A stretch of 7,751 nt of DNA from an uncultured Paraburkholderia sp. (GCA_937917025.1 CALFSF010000364.1:1-7751), one strand, 5' to 3'; shown: positions 1-6,203, counted from the stretch's first letter. A program made the numbers and translations. Notes: generated by a model not told the origin, from the letters alone.

Positions 1-1
1 G

Positions 2-157
2 ATTGCGCCGGACCCCGCAGTCGACGTCGCCGCGCGGGCCGCCATGCAGGCGGTGACGCAAACCGCCACGCAGACCGCCGCACCGTCAGCCCAGGCAGCG
101 GCGCCAGCGCCGGCAAGCGATGGCCTTGCGCCGCTTTTGCAGTCGCTGACACCCTGA
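2..157 (+). CDS. C-terminal fragment of an unidentified Ala/Pro-rich protein
   Basis: An open frame enters from the left edge and stops at a TGA at 155-157, giving 51 residues. The tail is dominated by Ala, Thr, Gln and Pro (a flexible, linker-like composition) and ends with a short hydrophobic stretch, LAPLLQSLTP. Third codon positions are almost all G or C, as in the other genes here. The other two plus frames give Arg/His-rich shadow sequence, so this frame is the likely coding one. A GC-rich hairpin 36 bp after the stop fits a gene end. I do not recognise the family, and such a low-complexity tail cannot identify a function. The gene converges on the NYN-LOTUS gene on the other strand. 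Confidence 0.6.
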   Translation: MAPDPAVDVAARAAMQAVTQTATQTAAPSAQAAAPAPASDGLAPLLQSLTP

Positions 158-192
158 TGCACTGAGACGGTTGCAGGCAACAGGGTGCAGGA

Positions 193-220
193 CGCGCCGG
201 GCGAACCGGCGCGCGTTTCA
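193..220 (+). terminator. Hairpin with weak T-tract after the left-edge gene
   Basis: A perfect 8-bp GC stem, CGCGCCGG (193-200) with CCGGCGCG (206-213), encloses the loop GCGAA and is followed by CGTTTCAT. The T-tract is only three bases, so intrinsic termination would be modest. It lies between the convergent left-edge gene and the NYN gene. The minus-strand side has no T-run, so it would serve the plus strand only. Confidence 0.5.
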
Positions 221-243
221 TCCGGGATTATTCCCCGTTCCCT

Positions 244-1500
244 CTATTCGGCCGCCGTGGCAGCCTTGCGAGGACGACGCGCCCGCGATGCCGTCTTGCG
301 AGCGGCCTTCTTTGCCGTCGGCGCGTGCTCATCCGGTTGTGCGGGTTGCGCTTGCGCTGCTGGCGCGGGCTGATCCGTTGCGGTGTCGGTCGAAGCGGGC
401 GCTTCCGCGGCGTCGGCCGCCCCCGCTTTCTTCGAAGACGTCTTCCGGCTTCCGCGCCCCTTGCGACGCGCGGCGGCGGGCTCGACCGGTGCAGGCTCTT
501 CCTCCGCGTATTCCGTCATCGCAGGCGCGTCATGTACCTCCGGCGCGGTGAACAGATCCTGCGCGACGGGCAATTCCAGCTCGGCGATCGCCGCCGCGGC
601 CGGTTCCTGCGCGCCTTTTCTGCGCGCACCCCGTTTCGATCTGCTTTCACGCGGCGCAGCCGGCTCGCCGCGCACCGCGCCGCTATTGCCGCGAAACACG
701 AACGTGCCCGATTTTTCGTCGCGGCCGACTTCGAACAGGCCGCGCGTCTGCGCTTCTTCGAGCAGATTGCCGAACGCGCGAAAGCCGTAGTAGGACTCGC
801 TGAAATCCGGCTTGCGACGCTTGATCGCATCCTTTAACGCCGACGCCCATACCTTGCCGCTGTCACCGCGCTCGGTCGCGAGCGCGTCGAACGTCTGCAC
901 GGCGATTTCGATGGCTTCGCTGCGACGCGATTCGAGATCGTCGCGGCGGCGCTTTTCTTCGTCGGGCGAGCGCTTCGGGGCCGGTTGCGTTTCCTTCGCG
1001 CGCTTTGCGGCGGCGCGCTGGCTTTCGCGGGCGAGGTCGTCGTAGAAAATGAATTCGTCGCAATTGGCGATCAGCAGATCGGAGGTCGACTGCTTCACGC
1101 CGACACCGATCACCTGCTTCGCGTTTTCGCGCAGCTTGGAAACCAGCGGTGAAAAATCCGAGTCGCCGCTGATGATGACGAACGTATTGACGTGCGATTT
1201 CGTATAGCAGAGGTCGAGCGCATCGACGACGAGGCGGATGTCGGCGGAATTCTTGCCCGACTGGCGCACGTGCGGAATCTCGATCAGCTCGAAATTGGCC
1301 TCGTGCATCGGCGCCTTGAACGTCTTGTAGCGTTCCCAGTCGCAATACGCCTTCTTGACGACGATGCTGCCCTTCAGCAGCAGACGTTCGAGCACGAGCT
1401 TGATGTCGAACTTCTCGAAGTTTGCGTCGCGCACGCCGAGCGCGACGTTCTCGAAGTCGCAGAAGAGCGCCATGCTGGGCGTGTCACTGGATGATGTCAT
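244..1500 (-). CDS. NYN-domain putative RNase with OST-HTH/LOTUS domain and basic tail
   Basis: This 418-residue protein is a likely cytoplasmic RNA-processing or RNA-binding enzyme. Residues about 8-157 form a NYN (LabA/DUF88-type, PIN-like) domain. The acidic positions expected of a metal-dependent nuclease are visible: D15 in CDFEN, D87 in NSADIRL, and D113/D115 in SGDSDFSPLV. Residues about 194-270 resemble an OST-HTH/LOTUS domain (VWASALKDAIKRRKPDFSES, then YYGFRAFGNLLEEA), a fold known to bind RNA or RNA-associated proteins. Residues about 157-193 are a charged linker. Residues 271-418 are low-complexity, rich in Ala, Pro and Lys/Arg, and end in histone-H1-like KKAARKTASRARRPRK. The ATG at 1500 is chosen over the longer open frame (to 1737) because a GGGAGAA ribosome site precedes it and the added residues are Arg-rich and non-family-like. 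It lies 140 bp downstream of the EamA gene on the same strand. The domain calls are firm by motif; the substrate is unknown. Confidence 0.88.
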   Translation of the reverse strand: MTSSSDTPSMALFCDFENVALGVRDANFEKFDIKLVLERLLLKGSIVVKKAYCDWERYKTFKAPMHEANFELIEIPHVRQSGKNSADIRLVVDALDLCYTKSHVNTFVIISGDSDFSPLVSKLRENAKQVIGVGVKQSTSDLLIANCDEFIFYDDLARESQRAAAKRAKETQPAPKRSPDEEKRRRDDLESRRSEAIEIAVQTFDALATERGDSGKVWASALKDAIKRRKPDFSESYYGFRAFGNLLEEAQTRGLFEVGRDEKSGTFVFRGNSGAVRGEPAAPRESRSKRGARRKGAQEPAAAAIAELELPVAQDLFTAPEVHDAPAMTEYAEEEPAPVEPAAARRKGRGSRKTSSKKAGAADAAEAPASTDTATDQPAPAAQAQPAQPDEHAPTAKKAARKTASRARRPRKAATAAE

Positions 1501-1507
1501 GTGTATG

Positions 1508-1514
1508 TTCTCCC
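1508..1514 (-). promoter_or_regulatory. Ribosome binding site deciding the NYN gene start
   Basis: On the minus strand GGGAGAA ends 7 nt before the ATG at 1500, with the GGGAG core ending 9 nt before it. No comparable site precedes the longer open frame, so this supports the 418-residue form. Confidence 0.7.
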
Positions 1515-1640
1515 GTAGGTTCTGTCGGGTGCAGGAATAACCCGCAGCATAACGGTCTTTTGCGCGGACGCCTGGCCGATTGACATCGGACTGAACGCCG
1601 TCACGTGCGCAGGCGCGCGACGGCCATCGCCTGAGGAGCC

Positions 1641-2615
1641 TCAACCTTGCCCGATCGATGACGCCGCGGCCTGCCGCCGGCCTTCCCACGCCGGCATCAC
1701 CTGGCACACGATCAGCCCGGCGAGCATCAGCACGCAACCGGAGAGCGCGCGTCCGGACAACGTTTCACCGAGCACCAGCCAGCTGGCGAGCGCAGCGAAC
1801 ACCCCTTCCATGCTGAAGATCACCGCGGCGTGCGCGGGCGCCGCGTCCTTCTGCGCGACCACCTGAATCGTGTACGCGACGCCGACCGACAGCGCGCCAC
1901 CGTAGAGAATCGTCGGCGCGGCGCGCGCGAGCGAGGCGAGCGTGAGCGGCTCGAACACGAGCCCCAATGCGAGGCACACGACGCCGCAGGTGACGAACTG
2001 CACGAGCGCGAGCATCAGTGGGTCGTGGCGGCGCGCGAACCGTCCGACGAGCATCACCTGCGCCGCGATCACGAATGCACCGGCAAGCTGATACCAGTCG
2101 CCGTAGAGAATCGAGAAGTGGTCGCTCACGCTCAGGAAATACATGCCGATGGCGGCGAGCAGCGCGCCGAGCCAGGTGCCGATTGCGGTTTCGTGCCGCG
2201 CGAGCACGCCCATCAACGGAACGATGACGACATAGAGCGAGCTGATAAAGCCGGCATTCGCGACCTTCGTGTATTGCAGTCCGATCTGCTGCATCGAGAT
2301 CGCCACCGAAAGCAGCAGGCCGAGCAGGGCGCCCGAGACGAGCAGTTCACGCGAAACTGGCCGCGCTGTCATGACGGATTCGTCGCCCGGGCGCGCGTGC
2401 CGCAGATACACCAGCAACCCGAATACGACCGTCGCGCCCAGCAGAAAGCGCAAGCCGGTGAAGAGAAACGGTCCGATTGCGTCGAGACTGAGGCGTTGCG
2501 CAACAAAAGCGGAGCCCCAGATCAGGGCGGCGACCAGCATCAGCAGGTTTGCGCGAAGGTGTTTGCGGCGATTGGCGTTCACGACGGAAATGCGTTCGGA
2601 TTTCGGAGCACACAT
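1641..2615 (-). CDS. EamA-family (drug/metabolite transporter superfamily) inner-membrane permease
   Basis: A 324-residue integral membrane protein with about ten hydrophobic helices arranged as two EamA repeats (about residues 23-162 and 173-305). Repeat 1 opens with the typical LMLVAALIWGSAFVAQR (26-42). It continues with GPFLFTGLRFLLGA (48-61) and a stretch around QQIGLQYTKVANAGFISSLY (109-128). Repeat 2 contains YGGALSVGVAYTIQVVAQKD (238-257) and, late, SMEGVFAALASWLVLGETLS (268-287), a hallmark of the family. Such proteins usually export amino acids, metabolites or drugs; the substrate cannot be read from the sequence. The start is uncertain. ATG 2615 has only a weak ribosome site, while a TTG at 2675 in frame (344 residues) is preceded by AAGG at about the right distance. 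No terminator is visible in the 140 bp before the NYN gene, so the two could be cotranscribed. Confidence 0.87.
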   Translation of the reverse strand: MCAPKSERISVVNANRRKHLRANLLMLVAALIWGSAFVAQRLSLDAIGPFLFTGLRFLLGATVVFGLLVYLRHARPGDESVMTARPVSRELLVSGALLGLLLSVAISMQQIGLQYTKVANAGFISSLYVVIVPLMGVLARHETAIGTWLGALLAAIGMYFLSVSDHFSILYGDWYQLAGAFVIAAQVMLVGRFARRHDPLMLALVQFVTCGVVCLALGLVFEPLTLASLARAAPTILYGGALSVGVAYTIQVVAQKDAAPAHAAVIFSMEGVFAALASWLVLGETLSGRALSGCVLMLAGLIVCQVMPAWEGRRQAAASSIGQG

Positions 2616-2762
2616 GATACGCGTCCGGTCAGAATGCTCTGGAACCGCCCAGGCTGTGGCGGATCGTTCAGACAAAAGCGGCCCTTCGTGACGGTCTGAA
2701 AGCCCCGGCAGCAGCGGACAAGAGCCGATGAAAGCAGATGGAAAGAAACGTGTCTCCCGGAA

Positions 2763-2791
2763 AATACATAGCGGCTTTTATGAGATGACAA
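2763..2791 (-). promoter_or_regulatory. Candidate divergent promoter for the EamA gene
   Basis: Read on the minus strand: -35 TTGTCA (plus 2786-2791), a 17-nt spacer, and -10 TGTATT (plus 2763-2768). The matches to the sigma70 consensus are 5/6 and 4/6. Transcription would begin near 2756, leaving a leader of about 140 nt to the ATG at 2615. Its -35 box overlaps the -35 box of the plus-strand promoter of the small exported protein. Confidence 0.35.
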
Positions 2792-2813
2792 ACCGCCTAC
2801 GCTAAGTGATACT
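2785..2813 (+). promoter_or_regulatory. Candidate sigma70 promoter of the small exported protein
   Basis: -35 ATGACA (2785-2790, 5/6), a 17-nt spacer, and -10 GATACT (2808-2813, 4/6). The predicted start is near 2820, giving a leader of about 100 nt before the ATG at 2920. The rest of 2616-2919 holds no gene that I can support. Confidence 0.45.
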
Positions 2814-2825
2814 CCCCGCGGGGAG
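2812..2825. repeat. Perfect 14-bp GC palindrome at the promoter start site
   Basis: CTCCCCGCGGGGAG is an exact palindrome starting inside the putative -10 box and covering the predicted transcription start. It could be an operator or a chance GC-rich palindrome. It has no loop, so it is a poor RNA hairpin. Confidence 0.6.
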
Positions 2826-2919
2826 CCCGTCTGGCGACGCAATCACCGGGTGTGCTTCACCGTGCCGTACTTACTCATTCACATTGATCAAGTCGTTCAG
2901 GTTTGGGGAAAAAAACACT

Positions 2920-3123
2920 ATGAAGACGCTTATCGCCTCGCTCATCGCAGCCTCGTTCGCACTCGTGTCGTTTCAGGCTTTCGCTCAGGACGCATCCGCA
3001 CCGGCTGCCACCGCAGCGAAGCCGGCGCACAAGCACAAGCAACTGAAGACGCACGGCAAGCGCGCCAAGGTTTCGGAAGCCGCTTCGGCTGCCGGCACGG
3101 CCGACAAGGGCACGCAGCAGTAA
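2920..3123 (+). CDS. Small exported Lys/His/Ala-rich protein
   Basis: A 67-residue protein. Residues 1-22 are a clear Sec signal peptide: MK at the N-terminus, a hydrophobic core LIASLIAASFALVSF, and an AFA cleavage motif before QDAS. The mature part is about 45 residues, rich in Ala, Lys, His and Thr, with a basic stretch KPAHKHKQLKTHGKRAK and no Cys. It is therefore predicted to be a small cationic, probably disordered periplasmic protein. The composition recalls the acid-shock (Asr-like) and related small Ala/Lys/His-rich periplasmic proteins, but no specific homology can be claimed. The ATG is preceded by GGGGAA (2905-2910) about 10 nt upstream. The gene is monocistronic, with its own promoter candidate and a strong terminator 55 bp after the stop. 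The long leader could allow post-transcriptional control. Confidence 0.82.
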   Translation: MKTLIASLIAASFALVSFQAFAQDASAPAATAAKPAHKHKQLKTHGKRAKVSEAASAAGTADKGTQQ

Positions 3124-3144
3124 CGTGCCATCCGTTGAGCGGTC

Positions 3145-3160
3145 CGGGTCTCAGGACCCG
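3145..3160. repeat. Short hairpin after the small exported-protein gene
   Basis: CGGGTC (3145-3150) and GACCCG (3155-3160) form a 6-bp stem with loop TCAG, 22 bp after the stop codon and before the main terminator. It has no T-tract, so it is not a terminator itself. It may stabilise the 3' end of the mRNA. Confidence 0.45.
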
Positions 3161-3177
3161 TTCCGCCGGCGAAAAGG

Positions 3178-3211
3178 AAAGGCCAGGGGTTTTTTACCCT
3201 GGCCTTTCTTT
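3178..3211. terminator. Strong, probably bidirectional intrinsic terminator
   Basis: AAAGGCCAGGG (3178-3188) pairs perfectly with CCCTGGCCTTT (3197-3207) around an 8-nt T-rich loop, giving an 11-bp stem. On the plus strand the U-rich end is TTTCTTT (3205-3211). On the minus strand the stem is followed by TTTCC then TTTT. It lies between the small exported-protein gene (+) and the convergent RHH-like gene (-), so it can end both transcripts. Confidence 0.88.
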
Positions 3212-3290
3212 ATGGTTGCGGCTTTTGTCGTGCTTTGTTGTGTTTGACGCGAGCGAGCGAGCGGGCCGGTCGGGGCGTGCGCGTGGCCGC

Positions 3291-3575
3291 TTATTTCGCG
3301 TCGGCCGCGAGTCCGCGTTGCAGCACCTCGGTCAGCAGCCCCGTCATGCCATCGGGATGCGTCGCCGCGCGCTCCTTCAGTTGCGCGACGAGATCCGCGT
3401 TCAGCTTGCACGCGAACGGCACCAGCCCCAGTTCCTGATCGAGTTTGCGCTGCGCGCGACGGTCGGGCGCCGCTTGCGTCGCGGCGTTGCCCAAGCGCCC
3501 GGCCTTCGATTGTTTCAGATCGTTGGCCAGCTTGAGCGCCTTGTTCTTCTCAAGGTCGAATTTTTTCATTGCCAT
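3291..3575 (-). CDS. Conserved-type hypothetical protein with ribbon-helix-helix-like C-terminus
   Basis: A 94-residue protein. The N-terminal half (1-48) is charged and helical with many Lys and Arg (MAMKKFDLEKNKALKLAND and on to PDRRAQRKLDQE). The C-terminal part, about 51-89, reads LVPFACKLNADLVAQLKERA then THPDGMTGLLTEVLQRGLA. That is one short strand, a helix, a turn with Gly, and a second helix, which is the layout of a MetJ/Arc-type ribbon-helix-helix DNA-binding fold. This is an inference from pattern only; no toxin partner sits next to it. The ATG at 3575 is chosen because AGGGG ends 8 nt upstream. ATG 3569 is an alternative two codons in. It is 105 bp downstream of the Mut7-C gene but has its own good -10 box, so it is probably transcribed alone. 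Confidence 0.72.
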   Translation of the reverse strand: MAMKKFDLEKNKALKLANDLKQSKAGRLGNAATQAAPDRRAQRKLDQELGLVPFACKLNADLVAQLKERAATHPDGMTGLLTEVLQRGLAADAK

Positions 3576-3617
3576 GCCGGATGCCCCTGCGGAATAAGTG
3601 GATGTGAACAATCCCGC

Positions 3618-3645
3618 ATTGTACGCACCGCGCGCGATGTGCCAT
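3618..3645 (-). promoter_or_regulatory. Candidate promoter of the RHH-like gene
   Basis: On the minus strand: -35 ATGGCA (plus 3640-3645, 4/6), a 16-nt spacer, and -10 TACAAT (plus 3618-3623, 5/6). The predicted start is near 3611, giving a leader of about 36 nt to the ATG at 3575. Confidence 0.4.
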
Positions 3646-3680
3646 CGGCGGCGGCCTCAACGCGAACGTTTTATCGCGGG

Positions 3681-4469
3681 CTACGTATGGTTTTCCACGC
3701 CGGCGGGCGGCACGCCGGTCGCGCCGCCGCGCTCGCCCGCGAGGCTGTCCATCAGCGCGCGCATGCGCTGCCAGTGCGTGCCTTCCCAGAACACGCGCCG
3801 GCACACGTCGCAGGTCACGAAGCGCGCGTGCCGCTCCAGCACGCCCTCCGGTACATGTCCCGCCACGTCCTCTTTCGCGATGCGCCGCAGCGGCGCATTG
3901 CACGCAAGGCAAAGGCGAAACGGTTGCGCGCTGCCTGCGAGGTCGAGCCGGTCGAAAATCTCGCGCAGCTGGATTTTCGGCTTCAGCGCGCGTACGTAGC
4001 AGCCGTGCGTGATCGTGCGCCGCTTCAGCAGTTCGCGGTCGCGCGTGAGTACGATACGGTGCTCGCGTGCCGCGATGGCCTCGATGTCTTCGTCGGGATA
4101 GTGGTTGTCGTACAGCGTATCGAAGCCCGCGAGGCGCAGCAGTTGCGCAAGGCCGCCCAGATGGGCATCGGCGACGAAGCGCGTCACGCGCAGCGGCCGT
4201 TCGCGCACGCGCAGAAGCGGCTGGACGTCGAGCGCCTCGAACTTCGGATAGACGGAGACGCGGTCGCCGTCGGCCAGCGGATGCTCGAAACCCACCGATT
4301 CGCCGTTCACCAGAATCAGCTCGACTTCGGTGTGCGGCACGCCGATCGCCTCGATCATGTGCTTTGCGGTAGCGCCGCGCGCGCATGCGCAACTGAACGG
4401 GCGCCGCCGCAACGGACGGGCGATGAAGTCGTTCAGTTCCTCGTAGAACCGGAATGTCGCCGTGACCAT
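3681..4469 (-). CDS. Mut7-C RNase-domain protein with N-terminal ubiquitin-like domain
   Basis: A 262-residue cytoplasmic protein with the Mut7-C architecture known from bacterial relatives of the C-terminus of the nematode exonuclease MUT-7. Residues 1-80 form a ThiS/MoaD-like ubiquitin-type fold (ATFRFYEELNDFIARPLR, later VELILVNGESVGFEHPLADG and YPKFEALD). Residues about 95-180 are the PIN-like nuclease fold, with candidate metal ligands D101 (FVADAHLGGLAQLLR), D126/D128 (YPDEDIEAIA) and D144 (VLTRDRELLKRR). Residues 187-223 are a zinc ribbon with Cys pairs C187/C190 and C220/C223. The ubiquitin-like domain does not end in a Gly-Gly, so conjugation is not implied. RNase activity is a family prediction. 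The ATG at 4469 matches the usual family start, though it has no strong ribosome site. The gene is divergent from the oxidoreductase gene, 95 bp away. Confidence 0.9.
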   Translation of the reverse strand: MVTATFRFYEELNDFIARPLRRRPFSCACARGATAKHMIEAIGVPHTEVELILVNGESVGFEHPLADGDRVSVYPKFEALDVQPLLRVRERPLRVTRFVADAHLGGLAQLLRLAGFDTLYDNHYPDEDIEAIAAREHRIVLTRDRELLKRRTITHGCYVRALKPKIQLREIFDRLDLAGSAQPFRLCLACNAPLRRIAKEDVAGHVPEGVLERHARFVTCDVCRRVFWEGTHWQRMRALMDSLAGERGGATGVPPAGVENHT

Positions 4470-4548
4470 TTCATCAGTATGGCACCGGGCCGCCGGCAGC
4501 GCGCGGGTGCATGTGTCACGCGGGTGTGGTCTACTTCCGTTTCGTTCG

Positions 4549-4558
4549 AAGGAGGAGG
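4549..4558 (+). promoter_or_regulatory. Near-perfect Shine-Dalgarno of the oxidoreductase gene
   Basis: AAGGAGGAGG ends 6 nt before the ATG at 4565, with the AAGGAGG core 9 nt away. It fixes the start at 4565 rather than at the upstream ATG at 4511. Bases 4551-4557 (GGAGGAG) are exactly complementary to the CUCCUCC motif of the putative small RNA at 6950-6956. Confidence 0.85.
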
Positions 4559-4564
4559 TCCAGC

Positions 4565-5434
4565 ATGGACATAGGATTTATCGGTCTCGGCGAGATGGGC
4601 GCCGTGATGGTTGCAAATATTCTGAGGGCCGGGCATACCGTGCGCGTGTGGAACCGCTCGCCGGAACGCGCGCAGACGTTGAGCGCCGCGGGCGCCCAGG
4701 TCGTTGCCACGCCGGCGGAAGCTTTCACGGGCGACGCCGTGTTCTCGATGCTCGCCGACGATGCCGCACTGCGCGATGTCATCGACAGCCAGTTGCTGGA
4801 AAACGCGCCGCGCGGGCTGATTCACGTCAACATGGCGACGATTTCCGTTGCGCTCGCCGAATCGCTCGCGCATGCGCACGCGGAGCGCGGCCTGAATTAC
4901 GTCGCGGCCCCGGTGCTCGGCCGCCCGGACGTCGCGGCGGCGGGCAAGCTGACGATCGTCGCGGCCGGTCCGGCCGAAGCGATCGATCTCGTGCAGCCGG
5001 TGTTCGACGCGATCGGCCAGAAAACATGGCGCATCGGCTCGCTGCCGCAGCAGGCGAACGTCATGAAACTGGCGGTGAATTTCATGCTGGCCTCGGCCGT
5101 GGAAACGCTCGGCGAAGCGTCGACGCTCCTTACCGGTCACGGCGTCGCGGTGCAGGATTTCCTCGATGTGATCACGAGCAGTGTGTTCCCCGGGCCCGTC
5201 TATCAGGGTTACGGGAAGATGATTGCCGAGCAGCGGTACGAACCGGCGCTCTTCAAGGCGCGTCTCGGGTTGAAGGACGTCCGGCTTGCGCTGGCGGCCG
5301 CCGAGACGATTTCCACGGCTTTGCCGATAGCGAGCGTCGTGCGCGACAGCCTGCTCGACGCGGTCGCGCATGGCGAAGGCGAAATGGACTTCGCCGTGCT
5401 GGGCCAGGTGTCCGCGCGCCGCGCCGGGCGGTGA
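4565..5434 (+). CDS. NAD(P)-dependent oxidoreductase, beta-hydroxyacid dehydrogenase family
   Basis: A 289-residue cytoplasmic enzyme of the family that includes 3-hydroxyisobutyrate dehydrogenase, tartronate semialdehyde reductase and 6-phosphogluconate dehydrogenase. The N-terminus carries the Rossmann motif GFIGLGEMG (4-12), followed by the second strand ending VWNRS (28-32). N31-equivalent and R31 chemistry suggests NADP rather than NAD, but this is inference. Later family sites are HVNMATIS (87-94), AAPVLGRPDVAAAGKL (114-129), and the catalytic Lys region NVMKLAVNF with K168 and N172. The usual substrate-binding DAPVSGG reads AAPVLGR here, so the substrate is probably not a classical 3-hydroxyacid; this variant is seen in a GRP-type subgroup of the family. 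Length is normal for the family. It starts at the ATG behind a near-perfect Shine-Dalgarno. The divergent Mut7-C gene gives no functional hint. Confidence 0.88.
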   Translation: MDIGFIGLGEMGAVMVANILRAGHTVRVWNRSPERAQTLSAAGAQVVATPAEAFTGDAVFSMLADDAALRDVIDSQLLENAPRGLIHVNMATISVALAESLAHAHAERGLNYVAAPVLGRPDVAAAGKLTIVAAGPAEAIDLVQPVFDAIGQKTWRIGSLPQQANVMKLAVNFMLASAVETLGEASTLLTGHGVAVQDFLDVITSSVFPGPVYQGYGKMIAEQRYEPALFKARLGLKDVRLALAAAETISTALPIASVVRDSLLDAVAHGEGEMDFAVLGQVSARRAGR

Positions 5435-5494
5435 TGCAGGCCGTGGAAAAGCGCGGCGCGGATGCTGTCCGGATGGCTAATGTTGTTGCTGCGG

Positions 5495-5525
5495 TTGCGT
5501 CCCGATGCGCGTGAACAGGCATAAT
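5495..5525 (+). promoter_or_regulatory. Candidate promoter of the LysE-type exporter gene
   Basis: A good -10, CATAAT (5520-5525, 5/6), has only a weak -35, TTGCGT (5495-5500), at a long 19-nt spacing. Transcription would start near 5532, about 30 nt before the ATG at 5562. The -10 match is the main support. The 127 bp between the oxidoreductase stop and this gene holds no terminator that I can see, so read-through is also possible. Confidence 0.35.
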
Positions 5526-5561
5526 GGCTGTCCCTTCTGATTTTCCTGCCTGGCGTCCGTC

Positions 5562-6203
5562 ATGAGTCTGCATATCTGGTGGCTGTTTGCCGCCACCGTT
5601 TTTGTCGTTTCAGCCATTCCCGGCCCGAACATGCTGCTCGTCATGACACACGGCGCGCAACACGGCATGCGCCGTTCGAGCGCGACGATGGCGGGTTGTC
5701 TGTCCGCGCTGGTGCTGATGCTGTCGGTATCCGCAGCGGGCCTCGGCGTGTTTCTCGAAGCGTGGCCGATGATGTTCAACGCGTTGCGTCTGATCGGCGC
5801 GACGTATCTCGTCTGGCTTGGCATCAAGGCGTGGCGCGCGCCCGTCGACGAAGCCGGGATCGCGAATGCCGACGTGCCTGACGTGAAAGCGGACCGCCCG
5901 CGTAACGGGTGGTCTATGTTCCGCAATGGCTTTCTCGTGGCAAGCAGCAATCCGAAGGCGATCCTCTTTGCCGCCGCGCTGTTGCCCCAGTTCATCGACG
6001 CGAGCCGCCCGACGCTGCCGCAGTTCGGCGTGCTCGTCGCGACGTTCGCGGTGATCGAAGTGAGCTGGTATCTCGTCTACGCCGGTTTCGGCACGCGCAT
6101 CGGCGCGAAGCTGAAGAGCCGCAACGTCGCACGGGCGTTTAACCGGCTGACTGGCGGCGTGTTTGTCGGCTTTGGCGCGATGATGGCGCTGGTGCGGCAC
6201 TGA
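5562..6203 (+). CDS. LysE/RhtB-family amino acid exporter
   Basis: A 213-residue inner-membrane protein with about six hydrophobic helices, the usual length and layout of the LysE/RhtB translocators that export amino acids and derivatives. Family motifs are visible. SAIPGPNMLLVMTHGAQHGM spans residues 17-36, with the conserved PGPN at 20-23. GATYLVWLGIKAWR lies at 79-92. FRNGFLVASSNPKAILFAAA begins at 120, with the NPK at 130-132, followed by LLPQF. A hydrophilic loop at about 92-118 separates the two halves. The exported substrate cannot be deduced. The ATG at 5562 has no clear Shine-Dalgarno, but no alternative start fits the family N-terminus better. The gene lies alone between a promoter candidate and a strong terminator. 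Confidence 0.92.
   Translation: MSLHIWWLFAATVFVVSAIPGPNMLLVMTHGAQHGMRRSSATMAGCLSALVLMLSVSAAGLGVFLEAWPMMFNALRLIGATYLVWLGIKAWRAPVDEAGIANADVPDVKADRPRNGWSMFRNGFLVASSNPKAILFAAALLPQFIDASRPTLPQFGVLVATFAVIEVSWYLVYAGFGTRIGAKLKSRNVARAFNRLTGGVFVGFGAMMALVRH

Noticed and set aside
1621..1640. TGAGG-AG-CCTCA inverted repeat after the exporter stop as a terminator
   Set aside because: The two-base loop is too short to fold in RNA and there is no T-run on either strand.
1501..1737. 79-residue N-terminal extension of the NYN gene
   Set aside because: It is Arg-rich, crosses the intergenic region into the end of the exporter gene, and lacks a ribosome site; GGGAGAA before ATG 1500 and the NYN motif right after it fix the shorter start.
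1830..2699. 289-codon plus-strand frame opposite the exporter
   Set aside because: Rich in Arg, Glu, His and Gln with no hydrophobic pattern; it mirrors the well-supported EamA gene.
2850..4574. 574-codon plus-strand open frame
   Set aside because: It runs over the small exported-protein gene in another frame and antisense to the RHH-like and Mut7-C genes; its Arg/His/Gln-rich composition is typical of a shadow in high-GC DNA.
4433..5371. 312-codon minus-strand frame opposite the oxidoreductase
   Set aside because: Antisense shadow, dominated by Arg/His/Asp, without family motifs; the plus-strand gene has clear motifs and an ideal ribosome site.
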